A stretch of DNA of 64,000 nt from Hanleya hanleyi. Taxonomy: Eukaryota; Mollusca; Polyplacophora; Lepidopleurida; Hanleyidae. The stretch covers positions 1-64,000 of the forward strand of contig JAVTVY010020554.1 of the NCBI GenBank assembly GCA_036873755.1, read 5' to 3'. A program made the position numbers and the translations under genes. The number at the start of each line of letters is the position of its first letter. Position 1 is the first letter of the stretch. The notes under the pieces are model-generated. The model saw only the letters and a program-made list of their open reading frames with translations, was not told the origin of the DNA and made no database searches. Positions 1 through 10,047 of this stretch are shown here, piece after piece.

Positions 1-289
1 TCGAAGGATTAATCCCAGTACCCAGAAGAATAGGCTGAGCGATGCATGGCTGCTCTGTAACCTTCTACTGTAGTCGGTACTAGTTTAGTTTGAACACATT
101 TAATTACCTTCAAAATGGTAGAAGGGTTGGGTAACAAGTTCTGACAACTCAGATAAACCCTCCCCATACAACTATGAAACAACATAGCGAAGGCAGAATG
201 AACATAAGTACATACATACATATATTACTTGAAAAAATAAAGTTTTTTTTTTTCCATTTCACAAATATACACACATGCACAAGCAGAGC

Positions 290-1075
290 CATGGAGGAAT
301 TTGGGGTTTTATTTTTCCTTTTTACTGAAATTCTTACTTCCCCATAATAGCGTAACAAGAGTTATTGGTGTCGGTACTTTTTGTAATAGCTCAGCGCGAG
401 AGTGTGTATATTTGCTACATTGAAAGAAGTAATGAAAAGCATCTTCAGCATCCTCACTACACGAACAAGCTGTCTACCAAATGAACACGATAGAGATCGG
501 AGTTCAATTGTCTTAATTTTGTGTGCAAAACGATTCCACGAATCAAGGACAGAAGGGAAGAAAGGGTTTTTCAATAAGTTAGTTCTGGATCTAAAAACAG
601 TATAATCCTGCGAATTTCTGAAATTTTATCTACTACGGCTTCCGACTTTCTGTGGTAAGAGATTTCTAAGATATTCCGGAGATTCTCCGCAATCTAATTA
701 AAACATAATACTAAGTTTTGCATTTTGTCGTCTTCTTGTAAGGGGTTCCCAGTCAGTTTCCCAGTAGGGAAGAGTTTCGAGAGGCATAACATGGTAACCC
801 AGAGGCAATACGAGCAGCAGACAACTTTAGTCTCTTCAGTGTATTTGACAGTTCTTGACTACAACCATCCCATACAGGAGCAGCGTACTCGGTCGAATGA
901 AACTTGTATACATATTAGATAGAGCCCTTTTGTTACGTTTATATTTCAAATGGCGCATCAAACCTAATCGTTTATACGATGATGCTGATGTTTTCTTTAT
1001 ATGAATATTCCACTTACAGTTACTTTGAAAATGTAGACCCAAATGACAATGTGATTTGGCTACTGGCAACAACTT
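290..1075 (-). pseudogene. LINE-type reverse transcriptase, C-terminal part (decayed)
   Basis: The conceptual minus-strand translation, spread over several frames, shows motifs of the C-terminal third of a non-LTR retrotransposon RT protein: HLGLHFQSNCKW near 1,050, KRLGLMRHLKYK near 970, a segment with EYAAPVWDGCS near 870, then FFPSVLDSWNRF near 550 and LLWGS near 330. These blocks occur in this order in RTE/Jockey/CR1-like LINEs. Frame changes near 890, 790 and 700 and several stops make it a remnant. No 5' part (endonuclease, RT palm) is present, and the upstream side abuts the DIRS-like element at about 1,085. I infer a truncated 3' copy. The LINE clade cannot be assigned by eye. Confidence 0.7.
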
Positions 1076-1284
1076 CTTCTAGTAGCCGATACTATGCCCC
1101 TACCCTGGAACAGATACAATATAAAATCTGCTACTTGAGGAATAGCGGCTCTGGATGGATTGATATTTCTTTCTCCACACCAAACATCGAAGACTGTTCA
1201 CTTTGATTGGTATACAGCGGACGGTCGAATCGATTGTACCATTCGGCGCCCAACTTCCGAAGAAAATCCCGCCTGAGCAAGGTG

Positions 1285-1930
1285 TCACTTGAGCACTTGC
1301 ATACGTGGTAGTGGAACAGCCCCGGCTGGCTGTGGAATGTCGACACCCCGGGCTGGCGTTATAGGTTGTGCCAGAGCGGAATTCGTCTTGGTACATATAC
1401 CAGAAGATCCAGTAAGTCTGGGAACCACGGCCTTGCTGGCCACCACGGGACAATTAGATATACGACACACTTGTTCGTGGATCTTCCGGAGTACCTTCGC
1501 AAGGATTGCTGGCGGTGGGAATGCATATGCTATCATGCCGGACCAGTCCTGCGATAGAGCGTCCACCACCGGGACCGGAGACATTAGATTGTTGGGCCGT
1601 GTGACGAACAGATCTAGGTGTGGCATCTCCCTGATATGAGCTATCTGTTTTAGTATGTCTGTGTGAATCTGTCACTCTGTGGGAATTATCTGATTCGGTC
1701 GTGAAAGCGAGTCCGCTAAGACATTCAGAATTCCCGGGATGTGTCTGGTCAACACTGATATGTTGTTGTCCCAACACAGACCGAAGAATATTTCCGCTTG
1801 GCTTTTGTAATTGCGGAGATCTCGTCCCCCCCTGCTTGTTGAAATAGGACACGACTGATATGTTGTCCGTAGCTATCAGCAGGTTCTTGTCGGTCATTTC
1901 GCTCATCCACGTGCGGATAGCATGTGTCAC
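1285..1930 (-). pseudogene. RNase H domain and downstream linker of the DIRS-like element
   Basis: Two minus-strand frames (1,930-1,454 and 1,626-1,285) together carry an RNase H-like region. TDNISVVSYFNKQGGTRS (about 1,870-1,815) holds the catalytic-type Asp. Downstream, the block DLFVTRPNNLMSPVPVVDALSQ (split here as DLFVTRPNNLMSPV and PVVDALSQ) resembles the post-RNase H segment of DIRS elements, where a His/Asp-rich motif precedes the recombinase. A frame change near 1,620-1,700 separates the parts. No promoter or long terminal repeat is visible. Confidence 0.65.
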
Positions 1931-2041
1931 TGCTATAGGACTCCAGCACGTTTATACGGTAAGAGCATTCCTCGAATGTCCTTTACCCGGATATCGACTT
2001 GGACTCGAGGTGGGCCTTCCATGGATGCGTCCGTGTACAGA

Positions 2042-2840
2042 TTATGTGTCGGACGAAACGGAACGTTGAGTGGACCATTGTTTGACAAGAGGCGTGACAG
2101 GTATCCACGAGTTCAACTGCCTTTCGTCCCACTCATGATTGAAGTAAATCATTAAGGGACGAAGCTGCAGTCGCCTTCTTTGTGTTTTGTCCTGTGTTGA
2201 CGTCAAGAGGCCGACTATCGCAGCAAAGTGTAAAGCCCTGGCTTTAGATAACTTGACAAACTGAGGTAACTGTTTGTTATCTTTTGCCAACGATCTTCTG
2301 GGGGTTTGGCGAGAGCTAGTATCGCATCGTAGTCCATCCCCAGACATTTGCGCCTTTGCGACGGAGTCAGTTCTGACTTCTCTTCGTGTGGGAGATAACC
2401 CAGAGATGTCCGTATCTTTAAGACAAACTGCGTATCTTGGATTAACTGCTCTTTGCTGGCATTCTTTGCAGTGGGTCGTCGATATAAAAGTGGTACTTTA
2501 TACCTAGACTATGCAGGAATAGTGCCACTGGTGTAAATACTCGCGTGAACACCCAAGGGGAAGTTGAATAGCCGAACGGAGTACTTGAATTTAGAAGCGC
2601 CGTTTGCCAACCATGAATCTTAAGTACTTTCTGTACGCTGGATGTATCAGGATATGCAGGTATGCATCCCTTAAATCAAGGGAGGTTAACCATTCCCCTT
2701 GCTTGAGTACTGACCGGAAGGACTCCTTGCGGAAGTGTGGCAGTGGATATAAGGTAGTCCTTGTTGAGGTGCTGGAGGCGAGACCGGAAACGTGATATTA
2801 TTTCCCCGCCATACCGGAAGCCAGCCGATATGGCCCAAAA
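2042..2840 (-). pseudogene. Reverse transcriptase domain fragments of the DIRS-like element
   Basis: Reading the minus strand from 2,840, the blocks DYLISTATLP, PFGYSTSPWVFTRVFTPV and LGIKYHFYIDD correspond to RT motifs (palm, with the YxDD-like FYIDD near 2,480). The segment down to 2,042 is thumb/connection-like. In-frame stops occur at several places, so this is a pseudogene. The reading direction agrees with the gag-like part above and the RNase H part below. Confidence 0.65.
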
Positions 2841-3076
2841 CATCACTTATTCTGCTCTCCCCTTGCCCTTCTTCGTTTTACGCCAGTCGTCAGAAGAGGG
2901 AGTTTGGCCTTGCTGTTGTCCAGGTGTACCCTTAGCAGCCTTGGAACCAGAAGGCGGGTTACCCGTGGACTTATTCGCTTTAGGACCAGAAGTGGAAGCC
3001 GTTGGTCTCTTAACAGAAGCCCCAGGAGCCACTGACCTGTCATGATCAAGACGAGCCATTTCAGGTCTGACTTCGG

Positions 3077-5164
3077 TTACAGCATTACCAAACGCTTCCG
3101 GCGTGCACGTAGTAAAGGAATGTAGGCCTTTCTCCTAAGATACACGAGCATAGAGGACATGAAGGCGTTATTTACCAACAAGTCTTCAACAGCACCGGAA
3201 GCTACCTTCTGGTAGTCAAGAACGAGGTTAATAACCTCTTGTAACTGTTCTTGACTTTCCGAACCTGCCAGCGAGAACAATCCACCCTTAATAATCCAGA
3301 TGGTGTGAGATCGCTACTCGTTGAGCTGTTTCCTCAAGTGTAGCAACATGCTTGTTCGTAAAGGGAATATTCGGGTTAGTAGGTAATTCGTATTGGCAGG
3401 ACACAAGTACGAAAAGTCACCAATAATCTCAGCAGACCGTAAGCTGAACGGAGAATCATGTATATTATATGGTCTGATATTCGGCTTCGCCACTGGGAAC
3501 GGACCAGAAGATCCTGCAGGGCAGAAGCGAGTTCTAGGTCGTAGCCTGACTGCCCGTTCCTCCTGCGTAACGGGTTCTGCTAACGTTCTGTGGAATAATT
3601 CGCAAACTGAGTGGATAGCAGATGAGGCTGGAGGTGTCTGTACCGGCCTCGTAACCCGTGTTGACTCCCCCGACTCCGTTTCAATATCCCCCGCATGTGG
3701 GACCGGAAGCGGAACATTCGGGATCAAGTCATAGATGCTAGCAATTAACTGATAGTATTTGCGAGCACCGGATCAGTATCGGTAGGTTCGTAATATTCTG
3801 AGCTACCGTACTGATCCCTTCCACTTCCATATCCTTCCAGACTTCCTGCCAGTAGGGACTCTTGGAAGGGATAGACCCGTCAAATTATCTTCAAGTTGCA
3901 TAGGCTGGTCAGTCAAAACCGGATGCGGAGTAATACCGATCGAGTATTGACTGGTCATTGCCTCTCTTAATTCCTTCATCTCCTGCCTCTGCTTTTCCAT
4001 TCCCGCAAGAATGGCAGCCAGGGTGGGATCAGAAACTTGGGAGTGAACCGGAAGCTGGGCCTGACCGGGGGGGGGGGGGTGTTCATTGACCTCACACATG
4101 GTCGTGTGCACGGCCACTGTAAAGGTCGGTGAGCTGGCATACGTGGACGAAAACCGGAAGCTCGGACTGGAGGGCACATCGCCCAAAACAGACCCGGTCC
4201 CGAACCACCGGAATCTGATACTTGTGCAGGGGTTGGTACGTTCTCGCAACCGGTTGCCTAAAGATTTGTCCTAGTTGTGAAGAGTCTTTATACTGCGTCA
4301 CAGTGCTAGGCATAGATCTCGGCATATTGTACCTGTATACATACCCGCCTGGTGGTGTTGTGAGAACTTCATTCTCTGGGGACTCAGAAGGCTCGTAGTC
4401 ATCAACGTCTCGGGAGGCTGACGAGTAGGACCACCAGAGAAACCGGAAGTAGCTCTGAGAAGGTTAGACTGACCGGTGATCCCTGGGATAATAGGTGTTA
4501 ATAGTGATTGACTGGACAATCCAGGCCTCAACCAGGTTGAGGAAGGCAATCTCGTAAGCCCAGATCCAAATGAGAATTTAGTTTTAGACGCATCCGTGGA
4601 TTTACCTAAATTTTCAAAATCATAAGTCATCGCCGATCGAGCGATCGGAAATGACTGGCCCTCCGACACCGAGCCTGGACCCGTTATTGATTTCCCGTCG
4701 TCGTCTACAGGAGTCCGCTTGATAGGGAGTTCAACGTTAACTGTCATCGTTTTGCCGGAATCCGTATCCTCGAGAGTCCCTCTCACTTGAACTAGTTTGG
4801 TCATTTTCTTACCTGATTGACCTTTCGCCAGATCTGAAATGGAAGAAACCTGAGCGAGCGTTTGTTTATCTTTATTTACGTCAATATAGACTAACGTAGA
4901 CCCCCGGCTGCCATATCAACAAGACTTGTAGTATCCTCGTTCACGTTTGAACTACATTCGCCTCAGGATCAGCAAATTTAGACACCTGAGCGTTATCACC
5001 GCAGGCCAGTGTCCCAGAAATACACCTGGGACCCAAACAATAGATTCATAACACGCACTGTCCCAACTGCAGACTATGCCATGGCGACTGTTTGGACAGG
5101 TAGATTGTAGGTCATACAAAGGCTTCGCTTCTCCACATGAAATACATGACATTTGAGAGGCCAT
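3077..5164 (-). pseudogene. gag-like region of the DIRS-like element
   Basis: Several minus-strand frames (5,164-4,952, 4,804-4,298, 4,249-3,803, 3,727-3,314, 3,280-3,077) form a run of weakly conserved, Pro/Ser/Thr-rich protein. The first starts with two CxxC-type pairs (CISCGE...CPNSRHG), and a helical segment near 3,280-3,150 resembles the alpha-helical gag of DIRS elements. A run of ten G at 4,069-4,078 lies inside it and probably causes one frame change. Assignment rests mainly on position upstream of the RT. Confidence 0.5.
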
Positions 5165-5239
5165 AATGCTTGATAATCGTAAAGAATACTTCCCAAAGGA
5201 CTTCTTGCAGAATATCAGACATCGTAAGGTAATCCAACA

Positions 5240-5545
5240 TTTTCACGGGAGCTGAACAAAAACGACTCCTTGAGCTACTGGCTGTAGAACAAGAAGGAGG
5301 ATATGGGTGAGCGCATGCGTGACTTGCAGGACGAAGTCTGTGTTATTTTTAGAATTCTTCAGTGTGATTCCATTGTGGAAGAAGGAATGCATAGAGTGGA
5401 AGTGAGGTAAGTTTTCAAAGCAAATAACTTGCCAGAGTCCCATGCGGGATTCAAACCAGGCAACCACCAGAGCAAGGCACCCAATTGCACTATATATATC
5501 GCAATCTGAACTACTCAGCCACCGGCCATCCCACAAATATAGGAG
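5240..5545 (-). repeat. tRNA-derived SINE copy
   Basis: The minus strand has a tRNA-like head: an A-box-like TGGCTGAGTAGTTCAGA near 5,525 and a B-box-like GGTTTGAATCC near 5,455, about 70 nt apart as in tRNA promoters. A non-tRNA body continues to about 5,240. A related head on the plus strand at 5,877 shares the pattern between the boxes (GTGCCTTGCT). The body family was not identified. Confidence 0.6.
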
Positions 5546-5559
5546 GTAGCAGACCAGTA

Positions 5560-5740
5560 GTTTATAAAGCGAGTAAGTGAGTGAATAGGATTTAACATCG
5601 CTTTTAACTGCATTTCAGTCATATCACATTTGGGTTATTCCTGTAAGGATCCTATTGATTTTTACACCCGTCAACCCCACGGGTGCTCCAGTTAGTCGCC
5701 TCTTAAGACAAGCTGTCTGAGGCGCGGAGGCCTATTCTTA
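5560..5740 (+). repeat. Mollusc SINE-like fragment (GAGTGAGTGA head, TTAGTCGCCTCTTA tail)
   Basis: It contains GTAAGTGAGTGAATAGGATT and ATTTCAGTCATATCAC, followed by AGTTAGTCGCCTCTTAAGAC. This head and tail combination is widely seen in molluscan genomes (notably Haliotis). A second copy of the head lies at 7,029-7,085 and a diverged one at 21,907-22,035. Confidence 0.55.
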
Positions 5741-5874
5741 CCATGACCTGGTGTGTGCACAAAATCCCAGGTCAACTCCGAGAGCTCCATGGGGCATCAA
5801 AGCGAACATACAGTACACCTCTGACGACCGTAATGACGCAGCTCCCATAGACTACCGTCTTCTACCTCCTATTG

Positions 5875-6130
5875 TTGTGGGCCGAGTGGTTTAGATCGCG
5901 GACATATAGTGCTGGCAGTTGAGTGCCTTGCTTCGGCTGAATACTGAATGTCGGATCTGACGCCTTTACTCAAGGTTGTGCTGTAAGATAACCAGATACT
6001 ATAGGGATAAATGTTCTTTGCCATAATCTCGAGTTTCTACATTTATCAATCTCGAAACCAGAGCTATCCGGTCCTGTCCTCCCTACTAGGCTCTGGGACC
6101 AGTCTCAGTCGTAGATCGGTCATTGGCTAG
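5875..6130 (+). repeat. tRNA-derived SINE-like copy, plus strand
   Basis: The A-box-like GGCCGAGTGGTTTAGATC at 5,881 and the GTGCCTTGCTTCGGCTG block match the layout of the SINE at 5,240-5,545 in the opposite orientation. The B box is decayed (GTCGGATCTGACG region near 5,953). The downstream body runs to about 6,130. Confidence 0.5.
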
Positions 6131-6554
6131 CACACAAAACCCTAGAATTCAGAGCATAACAACGGCGTCTCTGTAGAGATCATGCCGATATCACGTCATG
6201 GATGTTACGAACGCGTCTGCGAATTGACGTACTCTTTATGTATTCTTGCGAAATATTTTCTATTCTGATGTCATGACGCTGGCCTTGCAATGACTCATGG
6301 CTGACGGATATGTTGGATATGTTCCAATGGAACCGGAAGAGGACACGTGAACAAATTTTTCATTGTATTATGGGATTCACTTTCTGTGAGCGTGGTCCCT
6401 GGGGTTCGTTGTTCGTTGGAGCGGCCATTTTCCAGCGGAGAGCGACCCCTGGTGGCGAGGTTGCTGCATTTATCTGTTCAACCTGATCCTAGAGTGGATA
6501 GGGCCTGGAACAACATAGGTGTAAGATTGCTCAAAATTCAGGAAATAAGGTCAT

Positions 6555-7015
6555 GTTTCCTGCATCTACTGTTACACGGGTTAAATGTACTGGTGTACCA
6601 TACTCTTGTTGATACATGCACCTGTACCTGAAAAACTGATGGTAGCTCCAATTCTCTCCAATGGGCGAGTGCAGGTTGTGAATGCAAAAAACAGTGACAT
6701 CTGGCTCCCAGATTGAACGAAGTTGCATGTGACACAAGATTCTTCCTTTGCACAAGAGAATGTGCCATGAAGTAATGAGTGGAAAATATACACATCATGC
6801 TCAGTGATGTGATAGAAGACCGTTGCAGTCCAGCTTTATCTATCCATATTGAGGACTCCGTTGGAACCCCAAGGAGCTGATGAGAGCAAGAGATCTACTG
6901 TTGCACCGGTTAAGTGTACTGGTCTACCACAGGTGGAACATACATGTACTCTTGTTGAAAATTATGACCTGCACCAGTTCAAGGAACACTGATGTTAGTT
7001 TCAATCCTCTCCAAT
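6555..7015. repeat. Direct duplication of about 110 bp
   Basis: The block at about 6,561-6,665 (CTACTGTTACACGGGTTAA ... CAATTCTCTCCAAT) recurs at about 6,892-7,015 with substitutions. Both are followed by a SINE-like or unique boundary. No coding content was seen. Confidence 0.5.
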
Positions 7016-8000
7016 CCGTGTCCCTAATTGGAGTGAGTGAATAGAATCTAACGTCGCTTTCAACAATATTTCAGCTATATCACGACAAACCAACCACCCA
7101 CCCAGCCCAGTTGTGTTCCTGCTACTTAATCTTTGAAGCAGCATGGAACCAGACACCCTTCATCCACCCTATAAAAGACTGAGGACAGCGCACAAGACAC
7201 AGACAGGATGCTTACATGGTGCAATAAGGACAAGTGATATTACAGTGCTAGACATCACAAGTTCCTGTTTCTTCTCAGCAAAATGCATTGAAGCAACAAG
7301 AGTACGAGGATGTGTTTTCTCACTGATCCACGCCACAGATGATTTTCTTGTGGGTAGGTCACATTTGTAGGATACTCCTAATCAAGTAGTGGCGGTAAAG
7401 CACAGCCCACCCAGTTACGGAGCTCCTCATGTGCTCATACAGAAGAGCGAGGACCTCGGACTCAATACTGATCACAAGTAAAAACTATAAAACTAATTGA
7501 GATGTCTACCCAATTCCCAGGATCGAGGAGTCCCTGGGTTTGATCTCTGATGCACGCAACATTTCCACAATGAGTCCTACAACCAAATTTTAGTTCATGA
7601 AAGTGATCATCAACCAACCACCAGTCATTCACAACTGCTTTTGGTAACTAGCAATGAAACTGCATGCCATTTGAACACCCTGCCCACTTTACAGTGGCTT
7701 ATGATATGTTTTCCGTGGTGACTAGACAGAACAACTATTCAGGTCACATCTTCTGACTACATTCTTCTTCTAATTTCAAATATTTCATTTCTAAACCTAC
7801 CCAGAAGCAACAAACAATAACTGTTAAGAGGTAAACCTGATGTATTTCAATATACATATAACGCAACAAATTCATAATTGCCATGTTACATACACAAGTA
7901 CTTTTCAAACAGAACACAGACACGGCAAATGATTTATCGCAATTTGAAATGGCAGACTTTAATAATATCCCTCAACTAACAGACTGTGGCATAGAGAAAG

Positions 8001-8113
8001 AGAGATAAAACTAATCTGTGGAGCCACACCTACAGTCAAGTGGTTAAGACTCAAGACTCCCAAGTCTTAACCGCTTGACTGTAGGTGTGGCTCCACAGAT
8101 TAGTTTTATCTCT
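8001..8113. repeat. Near-perfect 51-bp inverted repeat (long hairpin)
   Basis: The arms 8,001-8,051 and 8,063-8,113 are reverse complements with one mismatch, separated by an 11-nt spacer. The arm starts AGAGATAAAACTAATCTGTG. The centre (AAGTGGTTAAGACTC) has an A-box-like look. No flanking duplication was identified. Confidence 0.9.
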
Positions 8114-8742
8114 CCTCTTCAAAAGTGTGTAAGATGATCTGCTTGCAAAGTAGACCAGAGCATACATTAGCTGTGAGATATCTATATTCTGACACAAACC
8201 ACCTTGTGGTGAAGACTGAATACATTACGGTATTTGTACATTCGTATCTGTATAAATGTATCTGTGACAAATACTTGCCAAGAAAATATACATATTGTCA
8301 AAACTACATTATCTTCTGTGATGTAACTGGCAAGGCCAGCATTTGGAGTGGAGTCCCCATAGCAACTGATTCAGAAAGAATGGATTACAGTCTGGGTAGA
8401 ATAATGAGTCTAGCCGGCATGCAGGCTTTTCAGCACTAGAAAGGCCTGAACAATACATCCGGACATGGAATATCGACCAAAACTTCCGACACAAAGGTGT
8501 GGGCTACTACAATTTCAGAATTATAATGAAGACCAGAGCTCCTCCCCCTGAACTTCGGTCAGTTTCACAGCTTAATCATCAAACGCCACATCCGTATGAA
8601 AATAATATTTACTGATGACATCTCAGAATAATTTCATTTACTGGTAGAAATGCCATAGTTTGGCTGAAACCTTCATACAGTATATAACCTTTACCTGCCC
8701 TAAGAAACAGTACATACAGTTCATACAGATTGCCCAAATATA

Positions 8743-8914
8743 CACTTGTCCCTCATTGTAATGCTGAAGTTTGGAGACAAAATAACCACACTAAAGGTGA
8801 ATCGCACTACAGCGAGTCTTCTTAACAGCAGCACACATATTACATACTGGGAGACATAACACAGGGCGCACTATAGTGAAACCTGCTTTATCGTGTTATA
8901 ATGAGGGACAAGTG
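8743..8914. mobile_element. Tc1/mariner-type MITE with TA target site
   Basis: Terminal inverted repeats CACTTGTCCCTCATT and AATGAGGGACAAGTG are flanked by TA on both sides (8,741-8,742 and 8,915-8,916). The 172-bp element has no coding capacity. The TA duplication points to Tc1/mariner-type mobilisation. Confidence 0.75.
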
Positions 8915-9885
8915 TAGTACATAACCAAAGCCAGGAATCCATGCATTGTTAATAGCACTTGCTGGTTTGTTTGGTGCCATGGATTACCTGAAATATTCTC
9001 TGATTTTTCGCGATAAAAATTATCTTCCCTTCACAAACATATGCCAATGATATAAACAGTATGTGAATAAATATTTAATGACTATTATGATGAATTATAG
9101 CAACAGCTGAAAAAATAATGCCATTTGATTCCCAAGTGTCCGTAACAGCAACTGCGGACATGCTACATGTAATTCTGTTGATCTCTCAATGCACTGAACG
9201 ATCTACACTGGATGGAAGCACTGATGAACATAAAAAATATGTCACAGATCAGTTCTGAGTGGCAGATGTGTGATGCCAAGTTTCATCCCAAAAGATCAAT
9301 TATATTAGAAATTACACGAGAATAACCTCTAAAAAAATCCAAAATAGCTCTGTGACCCATAGTGTAACCCCAAGTATGAAAATTTATGTTGTATCATGCA
9401 CCACCATCATGAATTTGTCATTTTTCAGGGAAAGACTTACATGTATTCTGCATCAAATATGCCAATAATTTTTTTTACAAGAATCGATAGCAAATTGGAA
9501 CTACAAGAACAAGTCCCCACAGCTGAACAATACTCCATCTTGTATGGAACATTAATGTTTGCAACTGGCCAGGGGGTATGCTGAGAGGTGTTTTGAAGAT
9601 GGCCATTGTAATGATAGCAAGTGAACTAAAAATTGATGCTCCAAAATCTTAGTTCACCTATTTCCACCATTCTCTTCATACTCTTTAATAATATGAACTC
9701 CAAGCGCATCCCCATTTGTGAAAACTGACGAGTTTTGAACAACAAACTAGATTTTCGCACTGCCCGTATGAAGCATCTTGCCAATTATTTTATCAAAATG
9801 AACCAAAGTTAATAAACATCTTTTTTGTATCTCTGTCAACAAAATGGACACTCCTCCCCTTTAGTACATGTGCACTCTTGACCGT

Positions 9886-10047
9886 TCAACTTTTCTCTGT
9901 CTGTGCCTTCCTGTTCTCGGCTCCCTGACTATCTGACCCTTGACCTTTAGTGGTTTTCTCCCCTTGTTTAGGGTCTGTCTGTCGGACGTCTGAAGGCCTC
10001 GTCTCGCGTGCTCTACGTGGTACATAGATGGCCCTTTCTGGACGATC
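9886..10047 (-). CDS. UPF3: UPF3 exon 12, C-terminus with EJC-binding motif
   Basis: It starts DRPERAIYVPRRARE after the acceptor CCCACTAG, in phase with RRRRK of exon 11. The DRPxxxxYxPxxR pattern is the UPF3A/B motif that contacts the eIF4A3-MAGOH-Y14 core of the EJC. Stop TGA at 9,888-9,886. The longer open frame 10,166-9,861 on this strand is a different frame. Confidence 0.92.
   Translation of the reverse strand, partial: DRPERAIYVPRRARETRPSDVRQTDPKQGEKTTKGQGSDSQGAENRKAQTEKS

Larger units (their letters stand above)
1085..5165 (-). mobile_element. DIRS-like tyrosine-recombinase-order retroelement, decayed
   Basis: On the minus strand, from 5,165 downward, come a Cys-rich N-terminal gag-like start (MASQMSCISCGEAKPLYD), acidic and Pro/Ser-rich gag-like segments (4,804-4,298 and 3,727-3,077), a basic linker (3,059-2,847), reverse-transcriptase fragments (2,830-2,040, with PFGYSTSPWVFT and the catalytic-like FYIDD), and an RNase H segment (1,930-1,454, with ATDNISVVSYFNKQGGTRS). 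The DNxxVVSYxNxQGGTRS signature is typical of DIRS/Ngaro RNase H. Frames change many times and stops are frequent, so it is inactive. The expected tyrosine recombinase is missing or truncated where the LINE remnant begins. The class rests on the RNase H motif; a Gypsy-like origin is less likely. Confidence 0.75.
7020..9885. other. Region downstream of UPF3; no gene seen
   Basis: A SINE-head fragment lies at 7,029-7,085. Two structured elements are listed separately (8,001-8,113 and 8,743-8,914). The short open frames here show no recognisable domain. The minus strand just below 9,886 should hold the UPF3 3' UTR; I did not find a convincing AATAAA on that strand. Confidence 0.5.
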
